From Enterococcus sp. 9E7_DIV0242 (GTDB lineage: Bacteria; Bacillota; Bacilli; Lactobacillales; Enterococcaceae), in NCBI RefSeq assembly GCF_002140975.2, contig NZ_CP147247.1, positions 3,535,001-3,599,000 of the forward strand: a stretch of DNA of 64,000 nucleotides, written 5' to 3'. A program made the position numbers and the translations under genes. Below the pieces are notes generated by a model. The model was not told where the DNA came from, did not search any database, and saw only the letters and a list, made by a program, of their open reading frames with translations. Of this stretch, positions 35,369 to 45,577 are shown in pieces; the stretch's first letter is position 1, and each line of letters opens with the position of its first letter.

Positions 35369-36382
35369 CTATTTAGTATTTATACGTAGAACAGCACTGT
35401 TGATAACGGCTTCCAAATAGAGTCTTGCTGGAGTTTGTCTTTTCAGAGATATCAGTCCTAATTCAGATGTTTCACTTAATACTGGATTAGGACTAGCTTC
35501 TAGAAAATATAGTTGCTTGTTGTTCAGTCTATAATCAAACCGAGCATAGTCCTTCAAATTTAAGCACTTAAAAATTTTATTACTCATTTTTTTTATATAT
35601 TCTATTTGGTTTTTTTGGAGAATTTCTTCACCTAAAAATTGTTTTCGTACACCAGTTGCCTTTTCTTTTATGCCTAATACTTCCTTATCAAAATAAGTCT
35701 TTCCATTTAAACTGCTGATGATTACTTCTGAAACTAGAAAACTGTCCGAATTTCCAATTACCAAGTTAGTGATATCATAACCTTCGATATATTGTTCAAT
35801 AAGTATTTCATCAAATTTATTCAATAATTTATTTAGATAATATACAGCGGAGGTAAAGTCAAAAGCTACACTTTCTTGTGTAATACCAATTGATGAACCT
35901 TCATTATTCGGTTTTATCATGATAGGGTATTCAATGTCATATTGAGAAAAATCATTCAAAGATCTTATGATATGACCATTTGGAGATGTGATTTCTTGAG
36001 AGCAGAGGAACTGCTTTGTATAAGACTTATTCGCAGTCATTAATCGAGTAAATGGATCTGAACCAATGTATGGAACACCTAATATTTCAAGTAGAAATGC
36101 TGCTTGTCCTTTTCTGCTTGGTTGTGTTAAACCATCTGAAAGATTAAAGAAAAGGGTGTTTTGATATTCCTTTTTTTCTTTACAGGCTGTTATCAATTCT
36201 TCAATCCCACCAAAAAAGAAACTTTCAAAACCCAAACAACGTATTTCTGACAATAAATAGTCAATACTTTTTTTGCTTGGATTGTCATTGTAGATAATAT
36301 TGCTAATATCACTGGCATTCTCAAACTCATCTCTAGTATTTGCAATGATGGCAATTTTAATATTTCTATGCATAGGATTCAC
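35369..36382 (-). CDS. ATP-grasp ligase of the D-Ala-D-Ala ligase type
   Basis: A protein of 337 residues with the D-alanine-D-alanine ligase layout: N-terminal domain (FFNLSDGLTQPSRKGQ), LLEILGVPYIGSDPFTRLMT, ATP-grasp lysine loop PIMIKPNNEGSSIGI, EQYIEGYDITNLVIG and the Mg-binding ARFDYRL...FLEASPNP. Such enzymes join amino acids or peptides with ATP. The N-terminal signature is not that of housekeeping Ddl (usual NALHGxxGEDG), so an amino-acid or peptide product other than D-Ala-D-Ala is likely. The GTG start overlaps the methyltransferase stop (ATGTGA); ATG 36373 is an alternative. AT-rich like its partners. Confidence 0.85.
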   Translation of the reverse strand: MNPMHRNIKIAIIANTRDEFENASDISNIIYNDNPSKKSIDYLLSEIRCLGFESFFFGGIEELITACKEKKEYQNTLFFNLSDGLTQPSRKGQAAFLLEILGVPYIGSDPFTRLMTANKSYTKQFLCSQEITSPNGHIIRSLNDFSQYDIEYPIMIKPNNEGSSIGITQESVAFDFTSAVYYLNKLLNKFDEILIEQYIEGYDITNLVIGNSDSFLVSEVIISSLNGKTYFDKEVLGIKEKATGVRKQFLGEEILQKNQIEYIKKMSNKIFKCLNLKDYARFDYRLNNKQLYFLEASPNPVLSETSELGLISLKRQTPARLYLEAVINSAVLRINTK

Positions 36383-37131
36383 ATTTCCTTTTCTAATTGT
36401 ATTAATGTATACCCATCTATCTTATATATAGAAATGCCTTTATTGTAATCGCAAAATAGGGCATCTAATCCATGTTGGTATTCTTTTTTGTCAAGATGTG
36501 CAAAAACAGAAATTGATTTTGATTTTACTTTAGCTAAAAATTCTTTCTTTATAGGTTCATTAAGCTTTTGTTCATAAACATTTTCTGATAGAAATCGCCA
36601 ACCAGCATTTTCTGCCGATTGGATAAGTTCGTCTATTGCCCAAAATCTTTCTTGATCAATAGAAGAAATACTTGGGAAATATTTTAGCCAGTATTTTTTA
36701 TTTAGTTGAACGGATGATTCGGTACATATTACCAATTTACATTTAGGAGCTGAGATTCGATGCATTTCATTGAAGAAAGCATTCAAATCGGTAACATGAT
36801 GGATTACATCTACACAATAAATATCATTAAAAAAAGAATCTTTATAATTTAAAGGATAGTTTTTAAAATGAGAAAAACTGATACATGATTTTTTCTTTTT
36901 CGCATTCTCAAGCATTTTTTTTGATGTATCAACTCCGTAAAAATTACACTGATAATTCTTTTCAAGTTCAATCAAATAATTGCCTGTTCCACACCCATAC
37001 TCAAGAATGTTGTTATCTTTCGAGATATTTAATAAACTACTTAATAAATTATATATTTGAAAGTTAATTGTTCTGTTTTTTAAATATTCATCTGCATACA
37101 AATCATAGTTAACTTCATAATTTTTTGACAA
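36379..37131 (-). CDS. Class I SAM-dependent methyltransferase
   Basis: A protein of 250 residues with motif I ILEYGCGTGNY (42-52), an acidic residue after beta2 (FYGVDTSKKML) and DIYCVDVIHHV for the beta4 region, all typical of small-molecule methyltransferases (UbiE/BioC-like). I chose TTG 37131, 7 bases after AGGAGG; a longer frame from GTG 37155 would translate the ribosome site itself. Its ribosome site lies at the end of the right inverted repeat. Overlaps the ATP-grasp gene by 4 bases, so the two probably act on the same metabolite. Confidence 0.85.
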   Translation of the reverse strand: MSKNYEVNYDLYADEYLKNRTINFQIYNLLSSLLNISKDNNILEYGCGTGNYLIELEKNYQCNFYGVDTSKKMLENAKKKKSCISFSHFKNYPLNYKDSFFNDIYCVDVIHHVTDLNAFFNEMHRISAPKCKLVICTESSVQLNKKYWLKYFPSISSIDQERFWAIDELIQSAENAGWRFLSENVYEQKLNEPIKKEFLAKVKSKSISVFAHLDKKEYQHGLDALFCDYNKGISIYKIDGYTLIQLEKEM

Positions 37132-37139
37132 CAGTTTTC

Positions 37140-37186
37140 CTCCTGTCCATCTCACTAAACGATAATTGCTTATTATCCTTTATTCG
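37140..37186 (-). repeat. Right copy of 47-bp perfect inverted repeat
   Basis: Reverse complement of 32796-37186's left arm (32796-32842), 47 of 47 bases. On the minus strand it ends in AGGAG, just before the methyltransferase start. No convincing promoter lies outside it on the minus strand; the tail of the recombinase gene is 32 bases further out. Confidence 0.95.
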
Positions 37187-37217
37187 ATGTAGAAGAAGTT
37201 GACAATGTATATTTTTA

Positions 37218-38144
37218 TCAACGCAAAAAAGTTAACCCATGTCGAGGATGCTTATTCAAGAGTACCTTTTTTTGCATTTCAAGGCTGACGTGGGTATATC
37301 TTTCGGTTGTTCTAATTGAGCTATGGCCTAGAATATTTTGAATATATCTACAGTCAACCCCTTCATCTAGTAGTGTTGTTGCAAGTGTATGTCTAAACAT
37401 ATGGGGAGTGATGTGTTGAGAAAGTCCGGAACGGTTCGCCGTGTTTTTAATAATCGCTCGAACAGATTGGTCAGAGAGGCGAGCATTTTTTCTGTTTAAA
37501 AAAAGATTTTCACAAGTTGTGAGTCTCAGATTTCGATAAACTAGGTATTTTTCTATTGCAGATAGTACTTCGGTATTGGACAAAAAGAGCAATCTTTCCT
37601 TTGCTCCTTTCCCTTTAATAAGGATTTGCTGAGTTGCTAGATTGGTATGTTTTAAAGAAAGGTCACAGAGTTCTGAGACGCGAATACCCGTGGAAAAAAG
37701 TAGTTCTAAAATGGCTGTATTTCTGCTAGTAATAAATTTTTGATAATCGCTTAAATTTGCCTTCTGTTCTTCGTTATAAGAGTCGATTAGTAATAGCTCC
37801 AAGGTGCTCATAGGGAAGATTCGAGGGAGCGTTGACTCTTCTTTTAAACGAAGCCTTATTTTGTTAAATGGATTTTTATCAATATGCTCCATATACTCCA
37901 GATAGGAAAAGTAGGTCTTTATCGAAGCGTACTTTCTCTTTATTGAAGAGGTTTTAAATCGTTTTCCCATATGCTCAATGTAACTTTCAATAGTGCTGCG
38001 TGTTATTGTTGAATGGTGGTGTTCTTCTACAAATAAGAAAAATTGATTCATATCAATTTTATAAGCTTTCAATGTTTTTTTGTCCAATTTTTTTTGAAAC
38101 ATACAATAGTCAAAATAGGCGTGCAATAGTTGTTTTTCTATCAT
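37218..38144 (-). CDS. Tyrosine recombinase (XerC/D-like, probable invertase)
   Basis: A protein of 308 residues with an N-terminal SAM-like core-binding domain and a complete catalytic set: Arg155 (STGIRVSEL), Lys179 (IKGKGAKER), His248 and Arg251 (HMFRH), His274 (LGHSSIRTT) and Tyr283 (ERYTHV). The size matches XerC/XerD and small Firmicute DNA invertases rather than larger phage integrases. It ends 32 bases from the right inverted repeat and reads towards it. GGAGG is 8 bases upstream of the ATG. The dyad GTCAG-N10-CTGAC (38173-38192) overlaps its likely -10 TATACT. Confidence 0.92.
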   Translation of the reverse strand: MIEKQLLHAYFDYCMFQKKLDKKTLKAYKIDMNQFFLFVEEHHHSTITRSTIESYIEHMGKRFKTSSIKRKYASIKTYFSYLEYMEHIDKNPFNKIRLRLKEESTLPRIFPMSTLELLLIDSYNEEQKANLSDYQKFITSRNTAILELLFSTGIRVSELCDLSLKHTNLATQQILIKGKGAKERLLFLSNTEVLSAIEKYLVYRNLRLTTCENLFLNRKNARLSDQSVRAIIKNTANRSGLSQHITPHMFRHTLATTLLDEGVDCRYIQNILGHSSIRTTERYTHVSLEMQKKVLLNKHPRHGLTFLR

Positions 38145-38251
38145 GAATGATTCCTCCGAGTCTTAGAATAAAGTCAGTATACTTTTTCTGACAGCATATG
38201 GAAATAGCTAAGTATCAGCTAAAATTATGTATGGGTCCATCAAAAAAATTA

Positions 38252-38280
38252 TTGACAGCGCTTGATATCCGTGATAATCT
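38252..38280 (+). promoter_or_regulatory. Promoter of the bgl operon (LicT, PTS, GH1)
   Basis: TTGACA (38252-38257) with GATAAT or TAATCT at 15-17 bases spacing. The bases ATTGACAGCGCTTGAT around the -35 resemble a cre site on the minus strand with two mismatches. Confidence 0.55.
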
Positions 38281-38344
38281 TTGTTTTGTATTGCTGATGT
38301 TATTACTTCGGGTAAGCATGCGGCAATGAAAAAAGAAAATTGTT

Positions 38345-38416
38345 GGATGTTATCACGTTTGTGAGCAGGACCTATTTACATCGCACAGGAGAAGTGCAGG
38401 TAAATGGGCTTTTTTT
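38345..38416 (+). promoter_or_regulatory. RAT antiterminator and overlapping terminator upstream of licT
   Basis: RAT: GGATGTTATCACG, loop, TGAGCAGGACC (38345-38373), matching the LicT/BglG target GGATTGTTA...GCAGG.ACC. Its 3' end overlaps the stem of a terminator: CCTATTTAC (38371-38379) with GTAAATGGG (38400-38408), then CTTTTTTT. Binding of LicT should open the operon, so the antiterminator gene controls itself. Confidence 0.85.
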
Positions 38417-38436
38417 GTAGCTAGTGGGGAATTTTT

Positions 38437-39270
38437 ATGATCATAAAAAGAGTGTTAAATAATAATACAATCATGTCTTCGAACAGCAAGGGTGTTGACG
38501 TATTGCTGATGGGACGGGGCATTGCCTTTGGGAAAAAGAAGGGTAGCTCTGTTGATATGGAGCTAGTCGAAAAAACTTTTTTACTTCGAGACAAAGCAAC
38601 TCAGAATCGATTTACGGAGCTGCTGATTGATGTGCCGATGGAGCATATCCTGGTGGCTGAAAAAATCATCAACTTCGGAAAAATCAAGCTTGGTAAAAAT
38701 CTGAATGAAATCATTTATGTCAATCTAACGGATCATATTCATTCTGCGGTAGAACGTTACGCAGATGGAACTATCTTAAAAAATCCGTTGCGTTGGGATA
38801 TTGCGCGCTTTTATCCTGATGAGTATGTAGTAGGAGAAAAAGCAGTAGAAATCGTTCGTAAGGATCTAGGTGTTGCCTTTGAAATCGATGAGGCGGCATT
38901 TATTGCGACACATTTTGTCAATGCTGAAATGGATCGTGGTGGTGATTTGGCTTATGAAATCGCGGAGATTACCAAGCAGATAGAAGAAATCATCAAAACG
39001 CATTACCGGACAGAGTTTGATGAAGCATCTTTGGACTACTATCGCTTTGTCACACATGTGAAGTTTTTTGCCCAACGCTTGTTGATGAGCGATCATTACG
39101 ATGACGATGATGCTGAGCTGTTGGATACGTTGAAAAAGAAGTATGAATCAGAGTATGAATGTGCGTTGAAAATAGGAGCCTATGTTAATGATCAGTTTGA
39201 GTATGAATTGAGCTCGACGGAACTGCTCTATCTGACTGCTCATATTCGCAGAATCACAAAAAATTTATAA
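38437..39270 (+). CDS. licT: BglG/LicT-family transcriptional antiterminator
   Basis: A protein of 277 residues: N-terminal RNA-binding CAT domain (MIIKRVLNNNTIMSSN), then PRD1 and PRD2 with conserved His residues (LTDHIHSAVER, ATHFVNAEM, RFVTHVKFFAQR, LTAHIRR). It binds the RAT hairpins at 38345 and 39277 when not phosphorylated on PRD1 by the PTS permease, preventing termination in the presence of the glucoside. First gene of the bgl operon. Confidence 0.95.
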   Translation: MIIKRVLNNNTIMSSNSKGVDVLLMGRGIAFGKKKGSSVDMELVEKTFLLRDKATQNRFTELLIDVPMEHILVAEKIINFGKIKLGKNLNEIIYVNLTDHIHSAVERYADGTILKNPLRWDIARFYPDEYVVGEKAVEIVRKDLGVAFEIDEAAFIATHFVNAEMDRGGDLAYEIAEITKQIEEIIKTHYRTEFDEASLDYYRFVTHVKFFAQRLLMSDHYDDDDAELLDTLKKKYESEYECALKIGAYVNDQFEYELSSTELLYLTAHIRRITKNL

Positions 39271-39276
39271 TGGAAC

Positions 39277-39348
39277 AGGATTGTTATCCATTTTGGAGCA
39301 TGACCTGAAGCTGTTACTCTTTTTAAGGGGACAGTTTCAGGTCTTTTT
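39277..39348 (+). promoter_or_regulatory. Second RAT and overlapping terminator, upstream of bgl PTS gene
   Basis: AGGATTGTTATCC...GGAGCATGACC (39277-39305) fits the RAT consensus. It overlaps a terminator GACCTGAA (39302-39309)/TTCAGGTC (39336-39343) followed by TTTTT. It sits 6 bases after the licT stop and gives a second checkpoint before the permease. Confidence 0.85.
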
Positions 39349-39367
39349 CTATGAGGAGGAAAAGAAA

Positions 39368-41218
39368 ATGAAGTATACAGAATCAGCAAAAAAAATCTTT
39401 GAACTAGTTGGTGGTGAAGCCAATATTCGTTCAGTTACCCATTGTATGACTCGCTTGCGTTTTGTTTTAAAGAATGAAGGAACCGTAAACGATGAAGCAG
39501 TCAAAGCGGTACCGGGTGTTATGGGGGTCATGAAAAAAGGCGGCCAATACCAAATCATTATGGGAAATGATGTTGCGAATTATTATAAAGAGCTACTTAA
39601 GCTTGGGAGCTTTAGTAATTCTGAGGCGGAGCCGGAGGAAAAGAAAAACCTGTTTGAAGCTTTTGTCGATGTGATTTCCGGCTGTATGTCACCGTTGATC
39701 CCTGCTATGCTGGGGGGCGGTATGATCAAGGTATTATTGATTATTTTACCGTTGCTGGGCATTTTAGATGAAGAATCGAAGAGCTTTGCGGTCTTGACGT
39801 TTTTCGGTGATGCGCCATTTTACTTTATGCCGATCATGTTAGCTTATACGGCTGCACAGAAATTTAAAGTAACGCCTATGCTGGCAGTAACTGTTGGAGG
39901 AATCATGCTGCATCCGAATTTTGTCAGTCTGGTTGCTGAGGGAGAACCGCTGAGCATTTTCGGTCTGCCAATTACATTAGCCTCTTATAGTTCATCGGTG
40001 ATTCCGATATTGATCATGGTTTGGTTGATGAAATATATAGAAGCATTCTTTGATAAGATTATCCCAACGGTAATGAAAAGCTTTATGAAGCCGTTGTTTA
40101 TCATTGTGATTTCTGGAATTATTGCCTTAGTAGTTGTCGGCCCATTAGGTACTTTTGCCGGAGAAGGCTTGTCTGCGGGAATCATCTGGATTCAAAGTAA
40201 AGCCGGCTGGTTGGCACTTGGGCTGATGGCGGCGTTCATGCCGTTGATCGTTATGACAGGGATGCACTGGGCCTTCGCTCCGATATTCTTGATTGCGTCT
40301 CCAGTCACACCGGATGTCTTGATTTTACCTGCAATGTTGGCCGCTAATTTGGCACAAGGAGCAGCTGCGTTAGCTGTATCTTTGAAAGCGAAGGATAAAG
40401 ATTTAAAACAGGTCGCCTTAGCTTCCGGGATCTCAGCGTTACTTGCCGGTGTAACTGAGCCGGCATTATATGGGGTCACATTAAAATATAAGAAGCCCTT
40501 ATATGCGGCCATGATTTCAGGAGCAATCTGTGGGGTATACATGGGAATCACAGGTCTGGAAACTTATGCTTTCGCAGTTCCGTCATTAGTCGCATTGCCG
40601 CAGTTTATCGGTGGCGAAGGAAACGGAAATATCATCAATGCCTGTATCGTTGCGGCAGTATCGATTATTCTTACCTTTGTTTTGACTTGGATTTTTGGCA
40701 TTGATGAAGAACCTGTTGGGACGGATGCTGTAGATATTGAATTGATTGAAGCTGGAAGCAGCGATCCGAAAAAGATTTTAGCCCCTGTAAAAGGAAAAGT
40801 GATTCCCTTAAGCAAGGTCAATGACACTGCATTTTCAAGCAAGGTAATGGGTGAAGGAATTGCCATTTTGCCAGAGTCAGATACAATTGTTGCTCCATTT
40901 GATGGTGTCGTATCCGCTGTTTTTCCAACAAAGCATGCAATTGGGCTGACTAGTGAGGCAGGATTAGAGCTGTTGATTCATGTTGGTATTGATACGGTGG
41001 AGTTGAATGGACAATATTTTGAGGTGCTTATTGAACCAGAGGCACATGTCAAAGTCGGACAGCCTTTGTTGAAAGTGGACTTTGATGGTATAAAAAAAGC
41101 TGGCTATGATATTGTTACACCATTGATTGTCACGAATTCTGATCAATTTATTGAGGTTGTGCCGAAGGATGAAATGGTAGCAGCTGACTATAATGAAGCC
41201 GTATTGTATGTTGTATAG
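39368..41218 (+). CDS. bglP: PTS beta-glucoside-specific IIBCA permease
   Basis: A protein of 616 residues with domains in the order IIB (SVTHCMTRLRF, phospho-Cys), IIC (ten helices; TGMHWAFAPIF, GVTEPALYGVTLKYK) and IIA (AFSSKVMGEGIAILP; phospho-His in LLIHVGIDTVEL). It imports and phosphorylates aryl- or alkyl-beta-glucosides such as salicin or arbutin, and in this family phosphorylates LicT as feedback. ATG 39368 follows GAGGAGG; a TTG frame from 39281 would run through the RAT and terminator. Confidence 0.95.
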   Translation: MKYTESAKKIFELVGGEANIRSVTHCMTRLRFVLKNEGTVNDEAVKAVPGVMGVMKKGGQYQIIMGNDVANYYKELLKLGSFSNSEAEPEEKKNLFEAFVDVISGCMSPLIPAMLGGGMIKVLLIILPLLGILDEESKSFAVLTFFGDAPFYFMPIMLAYTAAQKFKVTPMLAVTVGGIMLHPNFVSLVAEGEPLSIFGLPITLASYSSSVIPILIMVWLMKYIEAFFDKIIPTVMKSFMKPLFIIVISGIIALVVVGPLGTFAGEGLSAGIIWIQSKAGWLALGLMAAFMPLIVMTGMHWAFAPIFLIASPVTPDVLILPAMLAANLAQGAAALAVSLKAKDKDLKQVALASGISALLAGVTEPALYGVTLKYKKPLYAAMISGAICGVYMGITGLETYAFAVPSLVALPQFIGGEGNGNIINACIVAAVSIILTFVLTWIFGIDEEPVGTDAVDIELIEAGSSDPKKILAPVKGKVIPLSKVNDTAFSSKVMGEGIAILPESDTIVAPFDGVVSAVFPTKHAIGLTSEAGLELLIHVGIDTVELNGQYFEVLIEPEAHVKVGQPLLKVDFDGIKKAGYDIVTPLIVTNSDQFIEVVPKDEMVAADYNEAVLYVV

Positions 41219-41248
41219 CTAGGACATAGCTAAAAAATTCGAATGTCT

Positions 41249-41278
41249 TTGAACTTTTCGAACACGCTCTAGTATAAT
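41249..41278 (+). promoter_or_regulatory. Promoter in front of GH1 gene
   Basis: TTGAAC (41249-41254), 18 bases, TATAAT (41273-41278). A hairpin with arms ATAGG...CCTAT around GGAGGAGGCAG (41287-41328) follows in the leader. So the GH1 gene can be transcribed without antitermination. Confidence 0.55.
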
Positions 41279-41338
41279 GAAAGCGATAGGTGGAGGAGGC
41301 AGAACAGCTCTCCTCTGCTTGCCTATAAAGAGAATTGA

Positions 41339-42820
<1,482 letters not shown>

Positions 42821-42828
42821 TAACAGGG

Positions 42829-42866
42829 ACAGACAGAGAAAGTTAAAAATCTCTGTCTGTTTTTTT
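42829..42866 (+). terminator. Terminator of bgl operon
   Basis: ACAGACAGAGA pairs with TCTCTGTCTGT, followed by TTTTTT. Confidence 0.92.
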
Positions 42867-42997
42867 ATAAGCAGCGTTAAGCGTTATGTAAGAAGAACCA
42901 GTTTTTTTCATAGCTTTCTGAAAAACGTGACCTTCACAGCAAAGTAAAATCCGTATACTAAGAGTATAGCTAAAAGAAATTACAGGAGGAAAACAAG

Positions 42998-45577
42998 ATG
43001 AAATGGCATAAATATACAGCAGATGATGCGATACAAACAGTAAACAGTTCAAGAAGTGGATTAGATAATGAGTCAAGGAAGCAAAAACTGGAGCAAGACG
43101 GAAAAAATGTTCTATCAAAAAAAAATCAATTGAAAACATGGCAGAAAGTCGGTAAGCATTTCGTGGACCTGTTGATGATTGTCTTAATGGTAGCCGCTGT
43201 GCTAAAAGGAATTACCGGCAGTTACGTTGAGATGGGGATCATTTTGGCAGTGGTTATTATCAACGGCTTGATTGGGTATTTACAGGAGCGCAAGGCGGAA
43301 GAATCATTAAACGGCTTGAAGCAGATGATGGGGCAAGAAGCAGTCATTCTTTCCGGCGGTGTCAGAAAAACAGTTGCTTCTGAGGACTTGGTTGTTGGTG
43401 ATATCGTCCTATTGAAAAGTGGAGATGTTGTACCGGCAGATATTCGTTTGATTGAAACCCATGATTTGGTTATTGAAGAGTCTGCGTTGACAGGAGAATC
43501 ATTACCGGTTGAAAAGCAAGTGAAGCTGTTAGAGGAAGACACGCCTTTGGGAGATAGAACCAACATGGCATTCTCAGGAACGCTCGTACAGGATGGATCA
43601 GGAAGCGGCGTAATTGTTGCGGTGGGAGACGAGACAGAAATTGGGCAAATCAATTCTGCTCTACAGTCTGTACAAAAGCAGACGACACCTTTAATTCGGA
43701 AGATGAACCAGTTGAATAAGCAGATATTCAAAGGGCTGATCGGTTTCATTGTCTTCCTAATATTTTTTACTACATTGAGACACGGAATGGATATCAATGT
43801 GTTGCTTTCTTCTGTGATCGCCTTGATCGTTGCTGTAATTCCTGAGGGACTACCAGCAGTACTGACAATGATTTTGTCCATGGGTGTAAAGGAAATGGCG
43901 GAGGAAAAAGCGATTGTCAAAAGCATGCCGGCAGTCGAAACATTAGGGTCAATGACCGTGATATGTTCGGATAAAACTGGGACATTAACAAAGAATGAAA
44001 TGACGGTTGTTGATATTATTTTGCCAGAGAAGGCGGAAAAACAAGTAGCTATTGAAACAGCTGAGCTGGATATTACATCTATTATGAACAACTGTCAGGA
44101 TTTAAAGCTTGACGGTAGTCAATCGGTTCATGAGCTGAGTGGTAATCCAACAGAGTTGGCACTGTTGAAGTTTGTCGATGATAAGGAAGTCCCTTTTTTA
44201 GAGAAGAAGGATAAGATCCCCTTTAGCTCAGCATACAAATACATGGCAACAGCTCATGAGCTTTCTACCGGGGAAGAGGTTGTCTTTGTCAAAGGTGCGC
44301 CGGAGGTATTGTTGGAGCTGGCACAGCTGACGAATGCAGAGCAGGAATACTGGAAGGGGCAGGCGGCAGAGTTGGCGCAAAAGGGACAGCGGGTTCTAGG
44401 TTTCGCAATGAAACATGTAACGAAAAAGCATGAGCTGACACACGAGGCATTGACAGGCTTGACGATGACTGGTTTGGCTGGAATCATTGATCCACCAAAG
44501 GAGTCTGCGATTCAAGCGGTAGCCGAAGCTCAACAAGCGGGCATTGCTGTAAAAATGATTACAGGTGACCACAAAGACACGGCGATCGCGATTGGAAAAC
44601 AAATTGGGTTGAACCATACAGCGTATGCGCTAGAAGGGAAAGATATCGACCATTTATCCGATGAAGAGCTGAAAAAACAGGTGAAAACCGTCGATATTTT
44701 CGCCAGAACGACACCTGAGCATAAACTGAGGATCGTTACGGCGTTACAACAAAATGGTGAAGTGGTAGGAATGACCGGTGATGGTGTAAATGATGCCCCC
44801 GCATTGAAGAAGGCAGATATCGGTATTGCGATGGGTATCAAAGGGAGCGAGGTAAGTAAACAGGCGGCTGATATGGTTTTGGCAGATGATAATTTTGCGA
44901 CGATCACCAGAGCCGTCAAGGAAGGCAGACGTATTTTTGATAACCTGAAAAAGACGATCAACTTCTTTTTACCAACTGCTTTGGCCCAAGGGTTGATCGT
45001 TATCTTCGCCTTGATGACCAACTTGCCGCTTCCGTTGACACCTGTTCAAATTCTTTGGGTAAATATGGTCACAACAATTACTCTTTCATATGCATTGGGC
45101 TTTGAGCCGGCAAATAAGAGAATCATGGAAAGAGCACCACGTGATCCGAAAGCACCGATGCTCTCAGGTTACAGTATTTTCCGGATTTTCTATGTCTCAC
45201 TATTGATCACTGTTCCGGCGTACTTTATTGCTATGCAAGCGGAAAGTCAACTAGTCCAGCAAACGATGTTGCTACAAAGTATTGTATTGGCACAGGCCTT
45301 TTACATGTTAAACTGTCGTGAGCTACTTGACCCATCGATCAACAAGGCAATGTTTAAGAATAAAGCGATCTTTATCTCTCTAGCCTGTCTAGCTGTTCTT
45401 CAAGGCGTGGTATTGCTTGTACCGATTGCTCAACAAGCGATTGGCCTGACGACTTTAACTACATCACAACATCTTTCAATTCTTTTGAATACTTTTGGGA
45501 TCTTCCTAATTGTGGAGCTAGAGAAGCTGATTACCAAGAAAATCAGAAAAAAGAAAGCAAAGGAGGTGATGGCGTAA
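42998..45577 (+). CDS. P-type calcium-transporting ATPase
   Basis: A protein of 859 residues of the P2A type. It has the phosphatase loop LTGES, phosphorylated Asp325 in CSDKTGTLT, the nucleotide-binding FVKGAPE and the hinge TGDGVNDAPAL. The membrane segment VAVIPEGLPAVLTM carries the PEGL motif of Ca-ATPases (site II Glu), and the NLPLPLTPVQILWVN helix the N..D-like site. It should pump Ca out of the cytosol, as LMCA1 of Listeria and YloB of Bacillus do. GGAGG lies upstream. Confidence 0.92.
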   Translation: MKWHKYTADDAIQTVNSSRSGLDNESRKQKLEQDGKNVLSKKNQLKTWQKVGKHFVDLLMIVLMVAAVLKGITGSYVEMGIILAVVIINGLIGYLQERKAEESLNGLKQMMGQEAVILSGGVRKTVASEDLVVGDIVLLKSGDVVPADIRLIETHDLVIEESALTGESLPVEKQVKLLEEDTPLGDRTNMAFSGTLVQDGSGSGVIVAVGDETEIGQINSALQSVQKQTTPLIRKMNQLNKQIFKGLIGFIVFLIFFTTLRHGMDINVLLSSVIALIVAVIPEGLPAVLTMILSMGVKEMAEEKAIVKSMPAVETLGSMTVICSDKTGTLTKNEMTVVDIILPEKAEKQVAIETAELDITSIMNNCQDLKLDGSQSVHELSGNPTELALLKFVDDKEVPFLEKKDKIPFSSAYKYMATAHELSTGEEVVFVKGAPEVLLELAQLTNAEQEYWKGQAAELAQKGQRVLGFAMKHVTKKHELTHEALTGLTMTGLAGIIDPPKESAIQAVAEAQQAGIAVKMITGDHKDTAIAIGKQIGLNHTAYALEGKDIDHLSDEELKKQVKTVDIFARTTPEHKLRIVTALQQNGEVVGMTGDGVNDAPALKKADIGIAMGIKGSEVSKQAADMVLADDNFATITRAVKEGRRIFDNLKKTINFFLPTALAQGLIVIFALMTNLPLPLTPVQILWVNMVTTITLSYALGFEPANKRIMERAPRDPKAPMLSGYSIFRIFYVSLLITVPAYFIAMQAESQLVQQTMLLQSIVLAQAFYMLNCRELLDPSINKAMFKNKAIFISLACLAVLQGVVLLVPIAQQAIGLTTLTTSQHLSILLNTFGIFLIVELEKLITKKIRKKKAKEVMA

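Noticed and set aside
37132..37155. Longer methyltransferase start at GTG 37155
   Set aside because: It would translate the AGGAGG ribosome site and part of the inverted repeat; TTG 37131 is correctly spaced from that site.
43222..44091. A 289-codon minus-strand ORF inside the Ca-ATPase gene
   Set aside because: The opposite strand encodes a clear P-type ATPase; this is a shadow frame.
44530..45021. A 163-codon minus-strand ORF inside the Ca-ATPase gene
   Set aside because: Shadow frame of the same well-supported gene.
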